Assembly: GCF_000718775.1 (NCBI RefSeq)
Contig: NZ_JOCB01000017.1
Coordinates: forward strand, 27,642-91,641
Length of the DNA: 64,000 nt
Origin: Streptomyces sp. NRRL S-31
GTDB lineage: Bacteria; Actinomycetota; Actinomycetes; Streptomycetales; Streptomycetaceae
Direction: 5' to 3'
In this document: positions 1 through 7,898 of the stretch, piece after piece
Layout of the letters: every line of letters starts with the position of its first letter
How positions within the stretch are numbered: the stretch's first letter is position 1
Translations under genes and position numbers: made by a program
Notes under the pieces: model-generated
Databases searched by the model: none
Seen by the model: the letters and a program-made list of their open reading frames with translations, nothing else
What the model was told of the DNA's origin: nothing

Positions 1-130
1 GGTCCAGGCCGGCCTCGGCGGCGGTCGCGCGGACCGCCTCGGACGTCTGCACCAGCGCGTGGTACGCCTTGGGGCTCTGCTTGTCGATGTAGATCCGCCG
101 GGTGGCGCCGGCCGGAACGGGACTGGTCAA
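1..130 (-). CDS. AhpD/carboxymuconolactone decarboxylase family protein (3' part outside window)
   Basis: Only the first 43 codons are in the window. The peptide from the TTG start contains RRIYIDKQSPKAYHAL followed by a TSEAVRATAAEAGLD stretch. This matches the N-terminus of AhpD-like carboxymuconolactone decarboxylase proteins, which carry a CxxC peroxidatic site further downstream, beyond the window edge. The TTG start is chosen because a GGAGGA ribosome site lies about eight bases before it and no ATG or GTG is better placed. It lies downstream of, and on the same strand as, the ArsR gene, across an AT-rich gap. The specific substrate cannot be judged from this fragment. The family assignment is fairly secure; the role (peroxide or lactone chemistry) is open. 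Confidence 0.7.
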   Translation of the reverse strand, partial: MTSPVPAGATRRIYIDKQSPKAYHALVQTSEAVRATAAEAGLD

Positions 131-147
131 CCTGGGCTCCTCCGCAC

Positions 148-180
148 TCCATTTTTGTTGAAAATGAAACTATCACGAGG
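148..180. promoter_or_regulatory. AT-rich upstream region with a partial Zur/Fur-like half site
   Basis: Between the AhpD-like start and the ArsR stop lies a strikingly AT-rich patch in otherwise very GC-rich DNA. It contains TGAAAATGA, which equals the left half of the Streptomyces Zur-type box, but the right half is only weakly kept. The patch is likely the promoter of the AhpD-like gene; assignment to a named regulator is speculative. Confidence 0.25.
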
Positions 181-218
181 TGCGAGGGAACCATGCCGAA
201 GGGGCGCGCTCCAGCCGC

Positions 219-560
219 TCAATCGGCGACCGTCTCGTGCGCCCCGGCGACGACGAGGTCGAGCAGACCCGGGAAGCGGGCGTCGAGGTCGGCACGGCGC
301 AGCCGGTTCAACCGCCGGGCCCCCTCGTCGCGCTGACGGATGACCCCGGCCTCGCGCAGCACCTTGAAGTGGCCGCTCCGGGTGGACTTGCCGACCGGCA
401 GCGCGAACGTCGCGCAGGCCAGCTCCCCCTCCGGTCCGGCGGCGGCGAGCCGGGCGACGACGGCCAGCCGGACCGGGCCGCCGAGGGCGGCGAGCACGGC
501 GTCGATCCGCAGCTGGTCGCGGTCCGGGTGGACGAGCGGGGTGGCGGTACGGCTGGCCAT
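219..560 (-). CDS. ArsR-family winged-helix transcriptional regulator
   Basis: The 113-residue product has the small single-domain layout of ArsR/SmtB regulators. A conserved helical start (DQLRIDAVLAALGGPVRLAV) is followed by a recognition helix region around GKSTRSGHFKVLREAGVI and a wing ending in RQRDEGARRLNRLR. No cysteine or histidine metal-site pattern stands out, so the inducer is unknown. The ATG at 558-560 is used because a GGGGGC stretch precedes it and the helical domain begins soon after; a longer reading to 752 adds only low-complexity residues. Two inverted repeats at 580-621 lie just upstream and probably serve autoregulation. The neighbouring AhpD-like gene downstream may be co-regulated. 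Confidence 0.85.
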   Translation of the reverse strand: MASRTATPLVHPDRDQLRIDAVLAALGGPVRLAVVARLAAAGPEGELACATFALPVGKSTRSGHFKVLREAGVIRQRDEGARRLNRLRRADLDARFPGLLDLVVAGAHETVAD

Positions 561-579
561 GCCCCCAGGATACCCAAGC

Positions 580-621
580 ATGTTCGGGCCTCGCGAACAT
601 ACGTTCGTCAACTCCGAACAT
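580..621. promoter_or_regulatory. Tandem inverted repeats, probable ArsR operators
   Basis: A perfect repeat ATGTTCG-N7-CGAACAT spans 580-600. A second, imperfect one follows immediately, with arms ACGTTCG (601-607) and CGAACAT (615-621), also spaced by seven bases. The pair sits 20 to 61 bases upstream of the ArsR start codon, the usual position for an autoregulatory operator of this family. Arm length and spacing are consistent with binding of a winged-helix dimer to each repeat. Confidence 0.65.
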
Positions 622-732
622 GGTGCCCGGGAGGCACCCAGGGCCCCCTCGCGGACGCGGTCGGTCACCGGCGGGTGCCGCACGCCGGGCGCCGGGCGAG
701 GTGGCCCCCGCCCGGCCGGGTCCGCCTCCGGC

Positions 733-2334
733 TCAGGCGGCGGGCCGGGCACAGGTGACGTCCCCGGCCGGCAGGCGGCCGGTGGCGAGGTAGGCGTTGA
801 CCGTGCCGTCCACGCACGGGCTGCCGAAGACGCCGTAGAGCGCGTGCTGGTCGGCGTCGCGCTGGGTCACCAGCCGGGAGCCGGGCCAGCCGCGGTGCAC
901 CTCGCGGGCGCCCCGGTAGGTGGTGCGCGGGTCGCCGGTGGCGTTGACGAGCAGGGCCGGCCGGCCGGCGCGGACCGCCGTCGGGGGTTCGCGCGGCGGG
1001 TCCCAGAACGCGCACGGGTTGATGTCGTGGGTGACGGGAGCGAACAGCCGGTCCCCCGTCCCGGCGCGGCGCAGGTCACGCCAGTACGTCTCCGGATCGC
1101 GGGGCGCGGCCACGTCCGCGCACAGGATGGCCGTCTGCACACTGCCGTAGGCGGAATCGTGCCCGGTCAGCAGGAACCCCAGGACCCCGGCGAGTGCCGG
1201 GGACGGGGTGGTCTCCCGGCCGCCGACGGCACGGCGCAGGTCCCGTACGCCCTCGGCGAGTTCGCCGTAGGCCGTGGGGTTGTCCTGCGAGAGGCCGTTG
1301 AAGACGATGACGGGCAGTACGTGTTCGTCCACCCGGTACGCGCCCAGCCGCAGCGGGGTGCGGGCGGCGGCCGACCGGACCTCCCGGACGGCGGCCAGCA
1401 CGGCGCCGCGGGTGCGGCCGAGCCCGTAGGCCGCGTCGTGCGCGGCGGCCCAGTCCGCCCAGTCGGCCAGGGCGTGCCGGTTGGCCCGCTCCGTGCCCCG
1501 CAGCAGCCGCGGACTGTAGTCGGCGGGGTTGATCACGCCGTCCAGGACGACCCGGTCGGTCCGGCCGGGGAACATCGTCGCGTACACCTGGCCGAGGTAG
1601 GTGCCGTAGGAGTAGCCCAGGTAGGAGATCCTCCGCTCGCCCAGCGCCGCGCGGATCACGTCCATGTCGCGTGCGGTGTTCCGGGTGCCGGCGTACGGCA
1701 GCAGGTCACCGGCGTGGGCGCGGCAGCGGCGGGCGAGGTCGGCGGCGAAGGCGGTCATCCGGTCGAAGCCGGCGCGGCCGGTGCCGGCGCCGCGGACCAT
1801 GCTGCCGGTGGGCCACCGGCAGTCGAGCGGGGTGCTGCGGCCGACGAAGCGGGGATCGACGCCCACCACGTCGTAGCGCGCGGCCACCTCCTTCATGGCG
1901 GCGCGCACGAAGGGCGGGTCGCCGACCGTCTGTCCGCCGGGACCGCCGCTGTTGAGCAGCAGCGCGCCGACGCGGTGCGCGGTGTCGGTGCCCTTGATCC
2001 GGGAGATGGCGACGGTGATCGTACGGCCGTCCGGGCGGGAGTAGTCCAGCGGGACCGAGATGTCGGCGCAGCGGGCGCCGGCCCGGTCGAGTTCCCTGCC
2101 GGTGGCGTCGTCGGGGCCGAGCACACAGCTCTTCCAGTGCGGTCGCTGGTGGTGGAAGCGGGCGAGGGGGTCGGCCGCCGGACGGGCCACGGCAGGCGCG
2201 GGGGCGGCTTCGGGCGCGGGGGCGGCGCCCAGGGACAGCGCGCCCGCCAGACCCAGGGCGACGGCCGCCGCGGCCCGTGCGGCGGGGCGGCGCGGACGGC
2301 CGGGGCCGCCACGGGAGGTGGAGCCGGTCATCAT
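733..2334 (-). CDS. Secreted alpha/beta hydrolase, tripeptidyl-aminopeptidase (TAP) like
   Basis: The 533-residue protein starts with a signal peptide (AAAAVALGLAGALSLGAAPA) and has the alpha/beta-hydrolase fold of Streptomyces tripeptidyl aminopeptidases such as SlpD/SlpE. Visible features are LLNSGGPGG (oxyanion region), the nucleophile elbow LGYSYGTY with Ser242, the acid NATGDPRTTY and the histidine in DADQHALYG near the C-terminus, where the TAP-like domain lies. The ATG at 2332-2334 overlaps the stop of the upstream gene in an ATGA arrangement, so the two are translationally coupled. A second ATG directly follows, and an AGGACC ribosome site precedes both. It likely releases peptides from extracellular proteins. 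The upstream coupled gene carries a TTA codon, so this gene may also depend on bldA. Confidence 0.88.
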   Translation of the reverse strand: MMTGSTSRGGPGRPRRPAARAAAAVALGLAGALSLGAAPAPEAAPAPAVARPAADPLARFHHQRPHWKSCVLGPDDATGRELDRAGARCADISVPLDYSRPDGRTITVAISRIKGTDTAHRVGALLLNSGGPGGQTVGDPPFVRAAMKEVAARYDVVGVDPRFVGRSTPLDCRWPTGSMVRGAGTGRAGFDRMTAFAADLARRCRAHAGDLLPYAGTRNTARDMDVIRAALGERRISYLGYSYGTYLGQVYATMFPGRTDRVVLDGVINPADYSPRLLRGTERANRHALADWADWAAAHDAAYGLGRTRGAVLAAVREVRSAAARTPLRLGAYRVDEHVLPVIVFNGLSQDNPTAYGELAEGVRDLRRAVGGRETTPSPALAGVLGFLLTGHDSAYGSVQTAILCADVAAPRDPETYWRDLRRAGTGDRLFAPVTHDINPCAFWDPPREPPTAVRAGRPALLVNATGDPRTTYRGAREVHRGWPGSRLVTQRDADQHALYGVFGSPCVDGTVNAYLATGRLPAGDVTCARPAA

Positions 2335-3536
2335 GCGGAGGTCCTTTCGGCAGGGGCGCCCTCGCAGAGGGCCTTGTCGACGACGTCGAGGAAGTCCAGT
2401 TCGGCCGGGAGCGTGGCGGGCACCTCGGTCAGGGCCACGGCGACGCCCCGGCCGCCGGGTCCGACGGCGACCAGCGCGCGGTGTCCGCCGGGCACGGTCC
2501 CGGCGTGGCCGAACCACCGGCCGCCGCACGACAGCGGTGAGGAGATCAGGCCGAGCCCGTAGCGGGCGCCGGGCCACAGCCGGTCGGGGTCGGCGGCCAC
2601 CGTCCGCCGCATCTCGGCCAGTTGCGGCGCGGGCAGCAGCCGGCCGCCGAACAGCGCGGCGGCGAACCGGGTCAGGTCGGCCGGGGTGGAGACCAGGGCG
2701 CCGCCGACCCCGCCGAAGCTCGTGTTCCAGGCGGTGCCGTCGACGCGGCGGCCGTCGGCCGCGGTGAAGTAGCTGTGCGAGTGCGGCCCGCGGACGCGGG
2801 GGTCGTCGCCCGGCCAGTAGGTGTCGCGCAGGCCCAGCGGCTCGATGATCCGGCGGGTGATCTCCGTCTCCGGGCCGTGCCCGGTGACCCGGCGGACGAT
2901 CAGCCCGGCGACGAGGTAGTTCGTGGTCGCGTAGTGCCAGGCCCGCCGCGGGCGCGGCAGCCGCAGGGCGCGGGCGATGAGCCGGCGCGGCTCGAAGTGG
3001 CGGTAGCGGACCCGCTCGGGGTGCTCCCACTCGGGTGCCTCAAGGTAGTCGGGCAGCCCGCTGGTGTGCCGAAGGAGCTGTCGTACGGTGATCCGCCGGC
3101 CGTCGTACCCACCCGCGCGGATCAGGCCCGGCAGGTAGCGCTCGACGGGGGCGTCCAGGGACAGCCGCCGTTCGGCGGCGAGTCGCAGCACGACGGTCGC
3201 GGTGAAGGTCTTGGTGACGCTGCCGACGCGCAGCCGGTCGGTGGCGTTCATGGGGCGTCCGCTGCGCAGCTCGGCCACGCCGTCGGTCACCGTCCAGCGG
3301 GCGCAGGCGGCGCCCGGGGCGGGCCCGGTGCCCAGGACGGCGGCGCCGGCGATCCGGTCGTGTGCCACCAACCGGTGCACGGACCGGCTCACCGCCGGGT
3401 GCGGGCCGCACCCGCGCGGCGCCTTCGGGGAGGGGTGCGCGACGGCGGCCGGGGTGGCGGCGGTCAGCAGGCAGACCGCGGTCACGACGGCGAGACCGGT
3501 ACGGCGAAGTACGGGAATCGGTAAGGAGATCGCCAT
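2331..3536 (-). CDS. Secreted serine hydrolase, class C beta-lactamase / D-Ala-D-Ala carboxypeptidase fold
   Basis: This 401-residue protein has a signal peptide (GLAVVTAVCLLTAATPAAVA) and the penicillin-recognising fold. The SxxK motif is SVTK with Ser106 and Lys109, the YxN element is in YATTNY, and the third box is HAG in FGHAGTVPGG. This places it with R61-type D,D-peptidases and related esterases rather than true AmpC enzymes. It is the first gene of a two-gene operon with the TAP-like hydrolase, overlapping by four bases. Codon 5 is TTA (complement of 3522-3524), the rare leucine codon read by the bldA tRNA, so expression may be restricted to late growth or development. Substrate (peptidoglycan peptide, ester or beta-lactam) is not determined. 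Confidence 0.87.
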   Translation of the reverse strand: MAISLPIPVLRRTGLAVVTAVCLLTAATPAAVAHPSPKAPRGCGPHPAVSRSVHRLVAHDRIAGAAVLGTGPAPGAACARWTVTDGVAELRSGRPMNATDRLRVGSVTKTFTATVVLRLAAERRLSLDAPVERYLPGLIRAGGYDGRRITVRQLLRHTSGLPDYLEAPEWEHPERVRYRHFEPRRLIARALRLPRPRRAWHYATTNYLVAGLIVRRVTGHGPETEITRRIIEPLGLRDTYWPGDDPRVRGPHSHSYFTAADGRRVDGTAWNTSFGGVGGALVSTPADLTRFAAALFGGRLLPAPQLAEMRRTVAADPDRLWPGARYGLGLISSPLSCGGRWFGHAGTVPGGHRALVAVGPGGRGVAVALTEVPATLPAELDFLDVVDKALCEGAPAERTSA

Positions 3537-3820
3537 GTGACCTCACGCTAGGCACCGCGCGGGGCGCGCTCATTCCGGCAGGCAGGCGATTCGGTACGGG
3601 GGCCGGCCCCAGGCGGCCACGGGGGCCAGCCCCCGGGCCGTCGGCGGTTTGAACGGCGCGCGGGCGGGTGAGCGGGCGCTCGCACAGCAGTGCCAAGGGT
3701 GAACCGCGGGCGTTGCCCCGTCCGCGGAACCGGGGACTGACACCCTGCTGGAGGACCCGGCCCGGCACCGACACGGCCGGGGGTGACGGAGGGTCCGCTC
3801 GGTGCCGCTGGGGAGCAGGC

Positions 3821-4618
3821 ATGACGGTTGAGGAAGTCGGGGACGGATCCGCCGCGCCCTCCGGGCCGCCGCCGGGCCGCCCGAGGGACGGGGAGCGACG
3901 ACGGGCGCCGCGCCACGTGGCCTGTGTGATGGACGGCAACGGCCGCTGGGCGGCCCGGCGTTCGTTGCCCCGTACGTCGGGGCACCGGGCGGCGGAGACG
4001 ACGGTGATCGACGTCATCGAGGCGGCGCGGACGGCCGGCGTGGAGTGGCTGAGTCTGTACGCGTTCTCCACCGAGAACTGGCGACGGCCCGGCACCGAGG
4101 TCGACTTCCTGATGCGGCTGGTCCGCCGCGTGGTGCGCAAGCACGCCCCGCTGCTGCACGCGCGCGGCATCCGCTGCCGGTTCCTCGGTGTGGCCGATCC
4201 GCGCATCCCGCCGCCGCTGGCCCGGGACTTCGCCGACCTGATGACGCTGACCGGCCGGAACCGGGGCATGACGCTGACCGTGGCGTTCGACCACGGCGGG
4301 CGGGGGGACATCGTGGCGGCGGCCCGGTCGCTGATCCGCGCCGGGGTGCCGGCCGAGGCCGTGGACGAGCGGTGCTTCGCCGACCATCTGCCCTTCCCGG
4401 ACACGCCCGACGTGGACCTCGTCATCCGGACCTCCGGGGAGCAGCGCATCTCCAACTTCATGCTCTGGCAGGTGGCCTACGCGGAGTGGATCTTCCCACC
4501 GGTCCTCTGGCCCGACTTCCGCGCACCGCACTTCCTGGAGTGCCTGCACACCTATCAGCAGCGTCAGCGCCGCTTCGGCGGCCTGGCGCCCGACGCGAAC
4601 GGAGAACCACGTACGTGA
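3821..4618 (+). CDS. Cis-prenyltransferase (isoprenyl transferase, UppS family)
   Basis: The 265-residue protein carries the family hallmarks. VACVMDGNGRWA holds the catalytic Asp38 and pyrophosphate-binding loop, followed by the SLYAFSTENWRR segment, VDLVIRTSGEQRISNF and a C-terminal WQVAYAEWIF. It condenses isopentenyl diphosphate units onto an allylic primer with cis geometry. The ATG at 3821 follows a GGGAG site; a longer reading from 3668 has no conserved content. The next gene overlaps by GTGA, so the prenyltransferase is coupled to an MpaB-like oxygenase. That setting suggests a dedicated polyprenoid pathway rather than the housekeeping undecaprenyl diphosphate synthase. Product chain length cannot be read from sequence alone. 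Confidence 0.9.
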   Translation: MTVEEVGDGSAAPSGPPPGRPRDGERRRAPRHVACVMDGNGRWAARRSLPRTSGHRAAETTVIDVIEAARTAGVEWLSLYAFSTENWRRPGTEVDFLMRLVRRVVRKHAPLLHARGIRCRFLGVADPRIPPPLARDFADLMTLTGRNRGMTLTVAFDHGGRGDIVAAARSLIRAGVPAEAVDERCFADHLPFPDTPDVDLVIRTSGEQRISNFMLWQVAYAEWIFPPVLWPDFRAPHFLECLHTYQQRQRRFGGLAPDANGEPRT

Positions 4619-6093
4619 CCGACACAGGCGGCAAGGAGCCCGGGGACGCCGGCGGCGGTCCGGGGGCCGATCGGCTCTTCGGCCCGGACAGCCAGTTCAA
4701 CGCCTTCTTCGACGACCCGCGCTGGGCACCCGCCATCGTCCGGGCGACGGTGCTGGAGGCCGCGCACCCGCAGATCGGCGCGGCCCTGATCGACAACTCC
4801 ACGTTCGTGGCCCACCCGTGGCGGCGGCTGCGCAACACGGTCGTCAGCCTCCAGCGCATGTTCGGGCCCGACGACCAGGTCAGGCACAGGGAGGCGGCAC
4901 GGCTGAACCGGCTGCACGCGCGGCTGAACGGCACCGACGCGCACGACCGGCCCTACGACGCGATGGACCCCGTGGTCCGTGCCTGGGTGGTGGCGACCCT
5001 CTTCGAGAGCGGTGTCACGATGTGCCGGCTCAGCGGGCAGCCCCTGGAACCGGCCGCCGTCGAGCGGCTGTACGCCGAGTTCCAGGCCTATCTCACCGCC
5101 CTGGACGGCGATGCCCGCCATCTGCCGCCCACGGTACGGGAGTTCTGGCCCTACTTCGACCGGGTGGTGGCGGAGGAACTGGAGAACACGGAGGCGATGC
5201 GGGTCATCCTCTACCGGCTCTTCGACCATCTGCCCGCGCCACCGCTGCTGCACGGGGTGCCCACCCTGTGGGCGGCCGGCCGCGCGCTCGCCGGACCGCT
5301 CCTCGGCGCGATCACCGTGGCCTCCCTTCCGGAGCCCTTCCGCAGGCGGGCGGGACTGCCCGAGCTGCCCGGCGCCCAGACCCTGATGCAGGGCGCCTAC
5401 CTGGGCGCCGGCCTGGCACGCTTCCTCCCCGCGGGCTGGATCCGCACCGATGCCATCGCCGCCCTGCTCACCCTCTCCCCCGACGGCGACGACCCCCGGA
5501 GCCGCTCGATGGGCGCGCTGGTGGACCGGATGAAGCGCGCCGGTGCCCTGGTCCGGCTGATCACCCCCCTGCCGCCGGAGCCGGGTCCCGGCCGGGCGGC
5601 GGACGCCCGGCGCAGCGCGGAGGAGTTCTTCGCCGAGGTGCTGGACCAGACCGGGGACGGCTTCGTGGACTGGCCCGACCTCGCCGCCATGGCCCGGGAG
5701 CTCGCCGGCCGTCTCGACCTGGACGAACCGGCGGAGACCCGGCTCTACGACGCCTTCGCCGGCTGGTGGCGGGAGCTCCAGGCGGCGCTGGACACCGACG
5801 GCGACGGCCGCGTCAGCTGCCGGGAGTACGCCGAGGCCGTGCCGTCGCTCGCCGGGCCCGCGCTGATCAGGGTGGCCGAGGTGCTCTTCGACGTCACCGA
5901 CGCCGACGGCGACGAACGTGTCGACGCGCACGAGTACCGGGCGCTGTTCCGCCGGGCCTTCCGACGGGACCCGGGCGGCACGGGCGGCACCGACGGCACG
6001 TACACGCGCACGGCGTTCGTGCGGGACTTCCTGGCCTTCATGGCGGGCCGGGCGCGCGCGACGCCCTATGACCCGCTGTTCGCCGACGCGTGA
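4615..6093 (+). CDS. MpaB-like (DUF2236) oxygenase domain fused to C-terminal EF-hands
   Basis: The 492-residue protein has two parts. Residues about 20-310 resemble the DUF2236/MpaB family of haem oxygenases, relatives of latex-clearing protein, with RRLRNT, LNRLHARLNG and RPYDAMDP. The motif usually read as WVHATL is WVVATL here. Residues about 330-480 hold calcium loops: DQTGDGFVDW (from Asp344), DTDGDGRVSCREY (from Asp393) and DADGDERVDAHEY (from Asp429). The GTG at 4615 overlaps the prenyltransferase stop, and a TGACC start context follows. Family members cleave prenyl chains or polyisoprene oxidatively, so a role in oxidising the product of the upstream enzyme is inferred, possibly under calcium control. 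The substituted His leaves activity uncertain. Confidence 0.75.
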   Translation: MTDTGGKEPGDAGGGPGADRLFGPDSQFNAFFDDPRWAPAIVRATVLEAAHPQIGAALIDNSTFVAHPWRRLRNTVVSLQRMFGPDDQVRHREAARLNRLHARLNGTDAHDRPYDAMDPVVRAWVVATLFESGVTMCRLSGQPLEPAAVERLYAEFQAYLTALDGDARHLPPTVREFWPYFDRVVAEELENTEAMRVILYRLFDHLPAPPLLHGVPTLWAAGRALAGPLLGAITVASLPEPFRRRAGLPELPGAQTLMQGAYLGAGLARFLPAGWIRTDAIAALLTLSPDGDDPRSRSMGALVDRMKRAGALVRLITPLPPEPGPGRAADARRSAEEFFAEVLDQTGDGFVDWPDLAAMARELAGRLDLDEPAETRLYDAFAGWWRELQAALDTDGDGRVSCREYAEAVPSLAGPALIRVAEVLFDVTDADGDERVDAHEYRALFRRAFRRDPGGTGGTDGTYTRTAFVRDFLAFMAGRARATPYDPLFADA

Positions 6094-6120
6094 CCGCGGG
6101 CCGGGCGGGGCCGCGGCCGG

Positions 6121-6993
6121 TCAGCCGAGGCCGAGGGCGCCGAGGGCGTGTTCGGCCATGCGCCGCTCGCCGAGGGCGTTGGGGTGGACCGGGACGACGT
6201 TCTGCCCGAACAGCAACGGCTCGATCCACCGGGTGCCGGCCGCCTGGCACGCGTCGTGTCCGGTGGAGGCCGCGGCGAGGTCGACGTAGGAGGCCCCGGT
6301 CTCCTCGGCGGCACGCCGGACCACGGCGTTGAGGTGGGCCTGCAAGGAGTGCAGGTAGGGCACGTCGCCCGAGGCGATGGGCAGACGGGCGAAGCAGGAC
6401 GGGTCGGCCGTCGCGGGCGTGATCCACGGGTAGCCCAGCACGGCCACCCGGGCCCGGGGCGCCTTGGCGCGGACGCCGCTGAGCGCGGTCTTCAGCGCGG
6501 GGTAGGTGGAGGCGTCGATCTGGTCGTCGAAGGACGTGCCGTACTTGTCCGCGCACGGGCTGCCCTTGCCGCCGCTGAGCACGCCCGCGGTGCCGCAGGC
6601 GAGCACGGCGTTGATGAAGGTGCCGTTGTCGTTGCCGCCGATCGTCAGGGTCACCAGGTCGGTGTCCGCGGTGACCGCGTCGGCCTGCGGGGCGACGCCG
6701 GGGTACTGCGACTCGGTGAAGTCCTTGGTCTGGGCGGCGCCGCAGGTCACGTCCGTCAGCCGCGCGCCGGTCCGGGCGGCGATGACGTGGGGGTAGTTCG
6801 CGGTGGAGCGCAGACAGAGCGGACTGCCGAGGTCGACGGGGAGGATACCGGAGGCGGCGCTGTAACTGTCGCCCAGGGCGGCGTAGTTCAGCGGTTCGGT
6901 GGCCTGGGCGGGGCCGGCGGTCAGACCGAGGGCCAGCGCGCCGACGGCCGCGGCGGTCGCGGCGAGGGCCCGGCGCAGGGCGGGCATGGGCAT
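6121..6993 (-). CDS. Secreted SGNH/GDSL hydrolase (lipase/esterase)
   Basis: The 290-residue product begins with a signal peptide (ALRRALAATAAAVGALALGL) and contains the SGNH blocks: GDSYSAASG with the nucleophile Ser43, LTIGGNDNG for the oxyanion residues, and VHPNALGE with the catalytic histidine. Six or more cysteines suggest the disulfide-stabilised architecture of Streptomyces extracellular lipases of this group. The ATG at 6991-6993 is preferred because a GAGGGGAGAG ribosome site lies about three bases before it. It likely hydrolyses lipid or acyl esters outside the cell. The gene converges on the EF-hand gene with only 27 bases between stops. A possible operator (7183-7211) lies upstream. 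Confidence 0.9.
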   Translation of the reverse strand: MPMPALRRALAATAAAVGALALGLTAGPAQATEPLNYAALGDSYSAASGILPVDLGSPLCLRSTANYPHVIAARTGARLTDVTCGAAQTKDFTESQYPGVAPQADAVTADTDLVTLTIGGNDNGTFINAVLACGTAGVLSGGKGSPCADKYGTSFDDQIDASTYPALKTALSGVRAKAPRARVAVLGYPWITPATADPSCFARLPIASGDVPYLHSLQAHLNAVVRRAAEETGASYVDLAAASTGHDACQAAGTRWIEPLLFGQNVVPVHPNALGERRMAEHALGALGLG

Positions 6994-7342
6994 GACTCTC
7001 CCCTCTCGGGAGCACGGGACGGGACACGGGGACGTGCGGGCATGGCGGTGCCGCGGAAGTGCCGGAGCGGGGTGACGCGGCGGCTCGGACGAGCGGAGAA
7101 CGTACGACGGATGAGCGAAGAGCGTGCGGAAGACGTACCACGGACGTGCGGCGGACCTGCGGAAGACCTGGCCGGCCACAGGATTACCGCGGGGTTCTAC
7201 CGATAGGTAATGTGCGGCTGCCGATACGGCGAGTCAACATCGCGGACCGGACTCCGGGAAAATTCTTGCCTCCCGGCTGCGATTTCCGGCGCATCGGGGG
7301 AACCCGGAGGACAGGAGCACCACTACCGGCTGGAGGCACGTC
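6994..7342. other. Intergenic region between divergent lipase and 51-aa protein genes
   Basis: About 350 bases without a gene. The part near 7050-7170 is purine-rich and internally repetitive (several GACG/GCGGAAGA-like words) but forms no clear tandem array. At 7183-7211 ATTACC and GGTAAT form a six-base inverted repeat, and inside it TACC-N4-GGTA (7198-7209) forms a second one, a plausible operator. The last part must hold the promoter of the small membrane protein. Confidence 0.4.
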
Positions 7343-7498
7343 ATGATCGCCCTCGGCGTCATCCTGCTCATCATCGGCTTTCTCACGGGCATCTCGATCC
7401 TGTGGACCATCGGCGTGATCCTGCTGGTGGTGGGAGCCATCCTGTGGATCATGGGGTCCATGGGCCACGCGGTCGCCGGCCGTCGCCATTATTGGTAG
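7343..7498 (+). CDS. 51-aa two-helix membrane protein (DUF6131-like)
   Basis: The tiny protein is almost wholly hydrophobic: MIALGVILLIIGFLTGI forms one membrane helix and WTIGVILLVVGAILWIMG a second, ending in a short basic tail GRRHYW. Such short two-helix proteins are common in Streptomyces and are grouped under DUF6131; no function is established. The start is supported by a GGAGG site at 7332-7336. It is a single-gene unit closed by a very strong hairpin immediately downstream. Paralogues are often linked with envelope or osmotic stress, but nothing in this sequence proves such a role. Confidence 0.8.
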   Translation: MIALGVILLIIGFLTGISILWTIGVILLVVGAILWIMGSMGHAVAGRRHYW

Positions 7499-7526
7499 CT
7501 CTGCCGGGACCTGAACCACGACAAGT

Positions 7527-7566
7527 GCCCCTCCCGTACCGCCCGTCCGGGCGGTACGGGAGGGGC
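7527..7566. terminator. Strong 18-bp hairpin terminator
   Basis: Arms 7527-7544 and 7549-7566 pair perfectly over 18 bases around a four-base loop. The hairpin starts 28 bases after the stop of the 51-aa protein gene. A U-tract is absent, as is usual in Streptomyces. It insulates the large NTPase gene from readthrough. Confidence 0.85.
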
Positions 7567-7898
7567 CGGTGCGCGCGGGCCCGGCGCCCGCTTCGGCAGG
7601 GCCGCGGGCGCGGTCAGGCGCAGGCGCCACCGGGCCGGGCCCGGGTCACGTCGGAGACGCCGAGCGCGTCGGGACCGGTCTCCGGGCCTGAGGCCGGTGG
7701 CCCCCGAACCGTCGGGACCGGCCCGCCGCAGCATGGTGGTGCCGTTCCGGCCGACGGCGTCGAGCAGCCAGGTGTCCTGCGGACTGGGTGCGGGCTGAGC
7801 AGGTATTGACCCGGTATCGGCATATCGCTGCACGGTTGACGACGCACCGCTACGGTGAGCCGTGCGGCCACCGATAGGACGACGCCACCGAGGAATAC
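7567..7898. other. Upstream region of the large NTPase gene
   Basis: About 330 bases with no convincing gene. Two TTGAC-type hexamers occur (in TATTGACCC near 7805 and GGTTGACG near 7835), either of which could be a -35 element, but no well-spaced -10 is obvious. A GAGGA ribosome site sits just before the ATG at 7899. A minus-strand ORF here has no conserved motif and was not called. Confidence 0.35.

Noticed and set aside
340..2562. 740-codon plus-strand ORF
   Set aside because: It is antisense to the ArsR and TAP-like hydrolase genes, whose motifs and start signals are clear; its own product is low-complexity Arg/Gly/Pro/Val.
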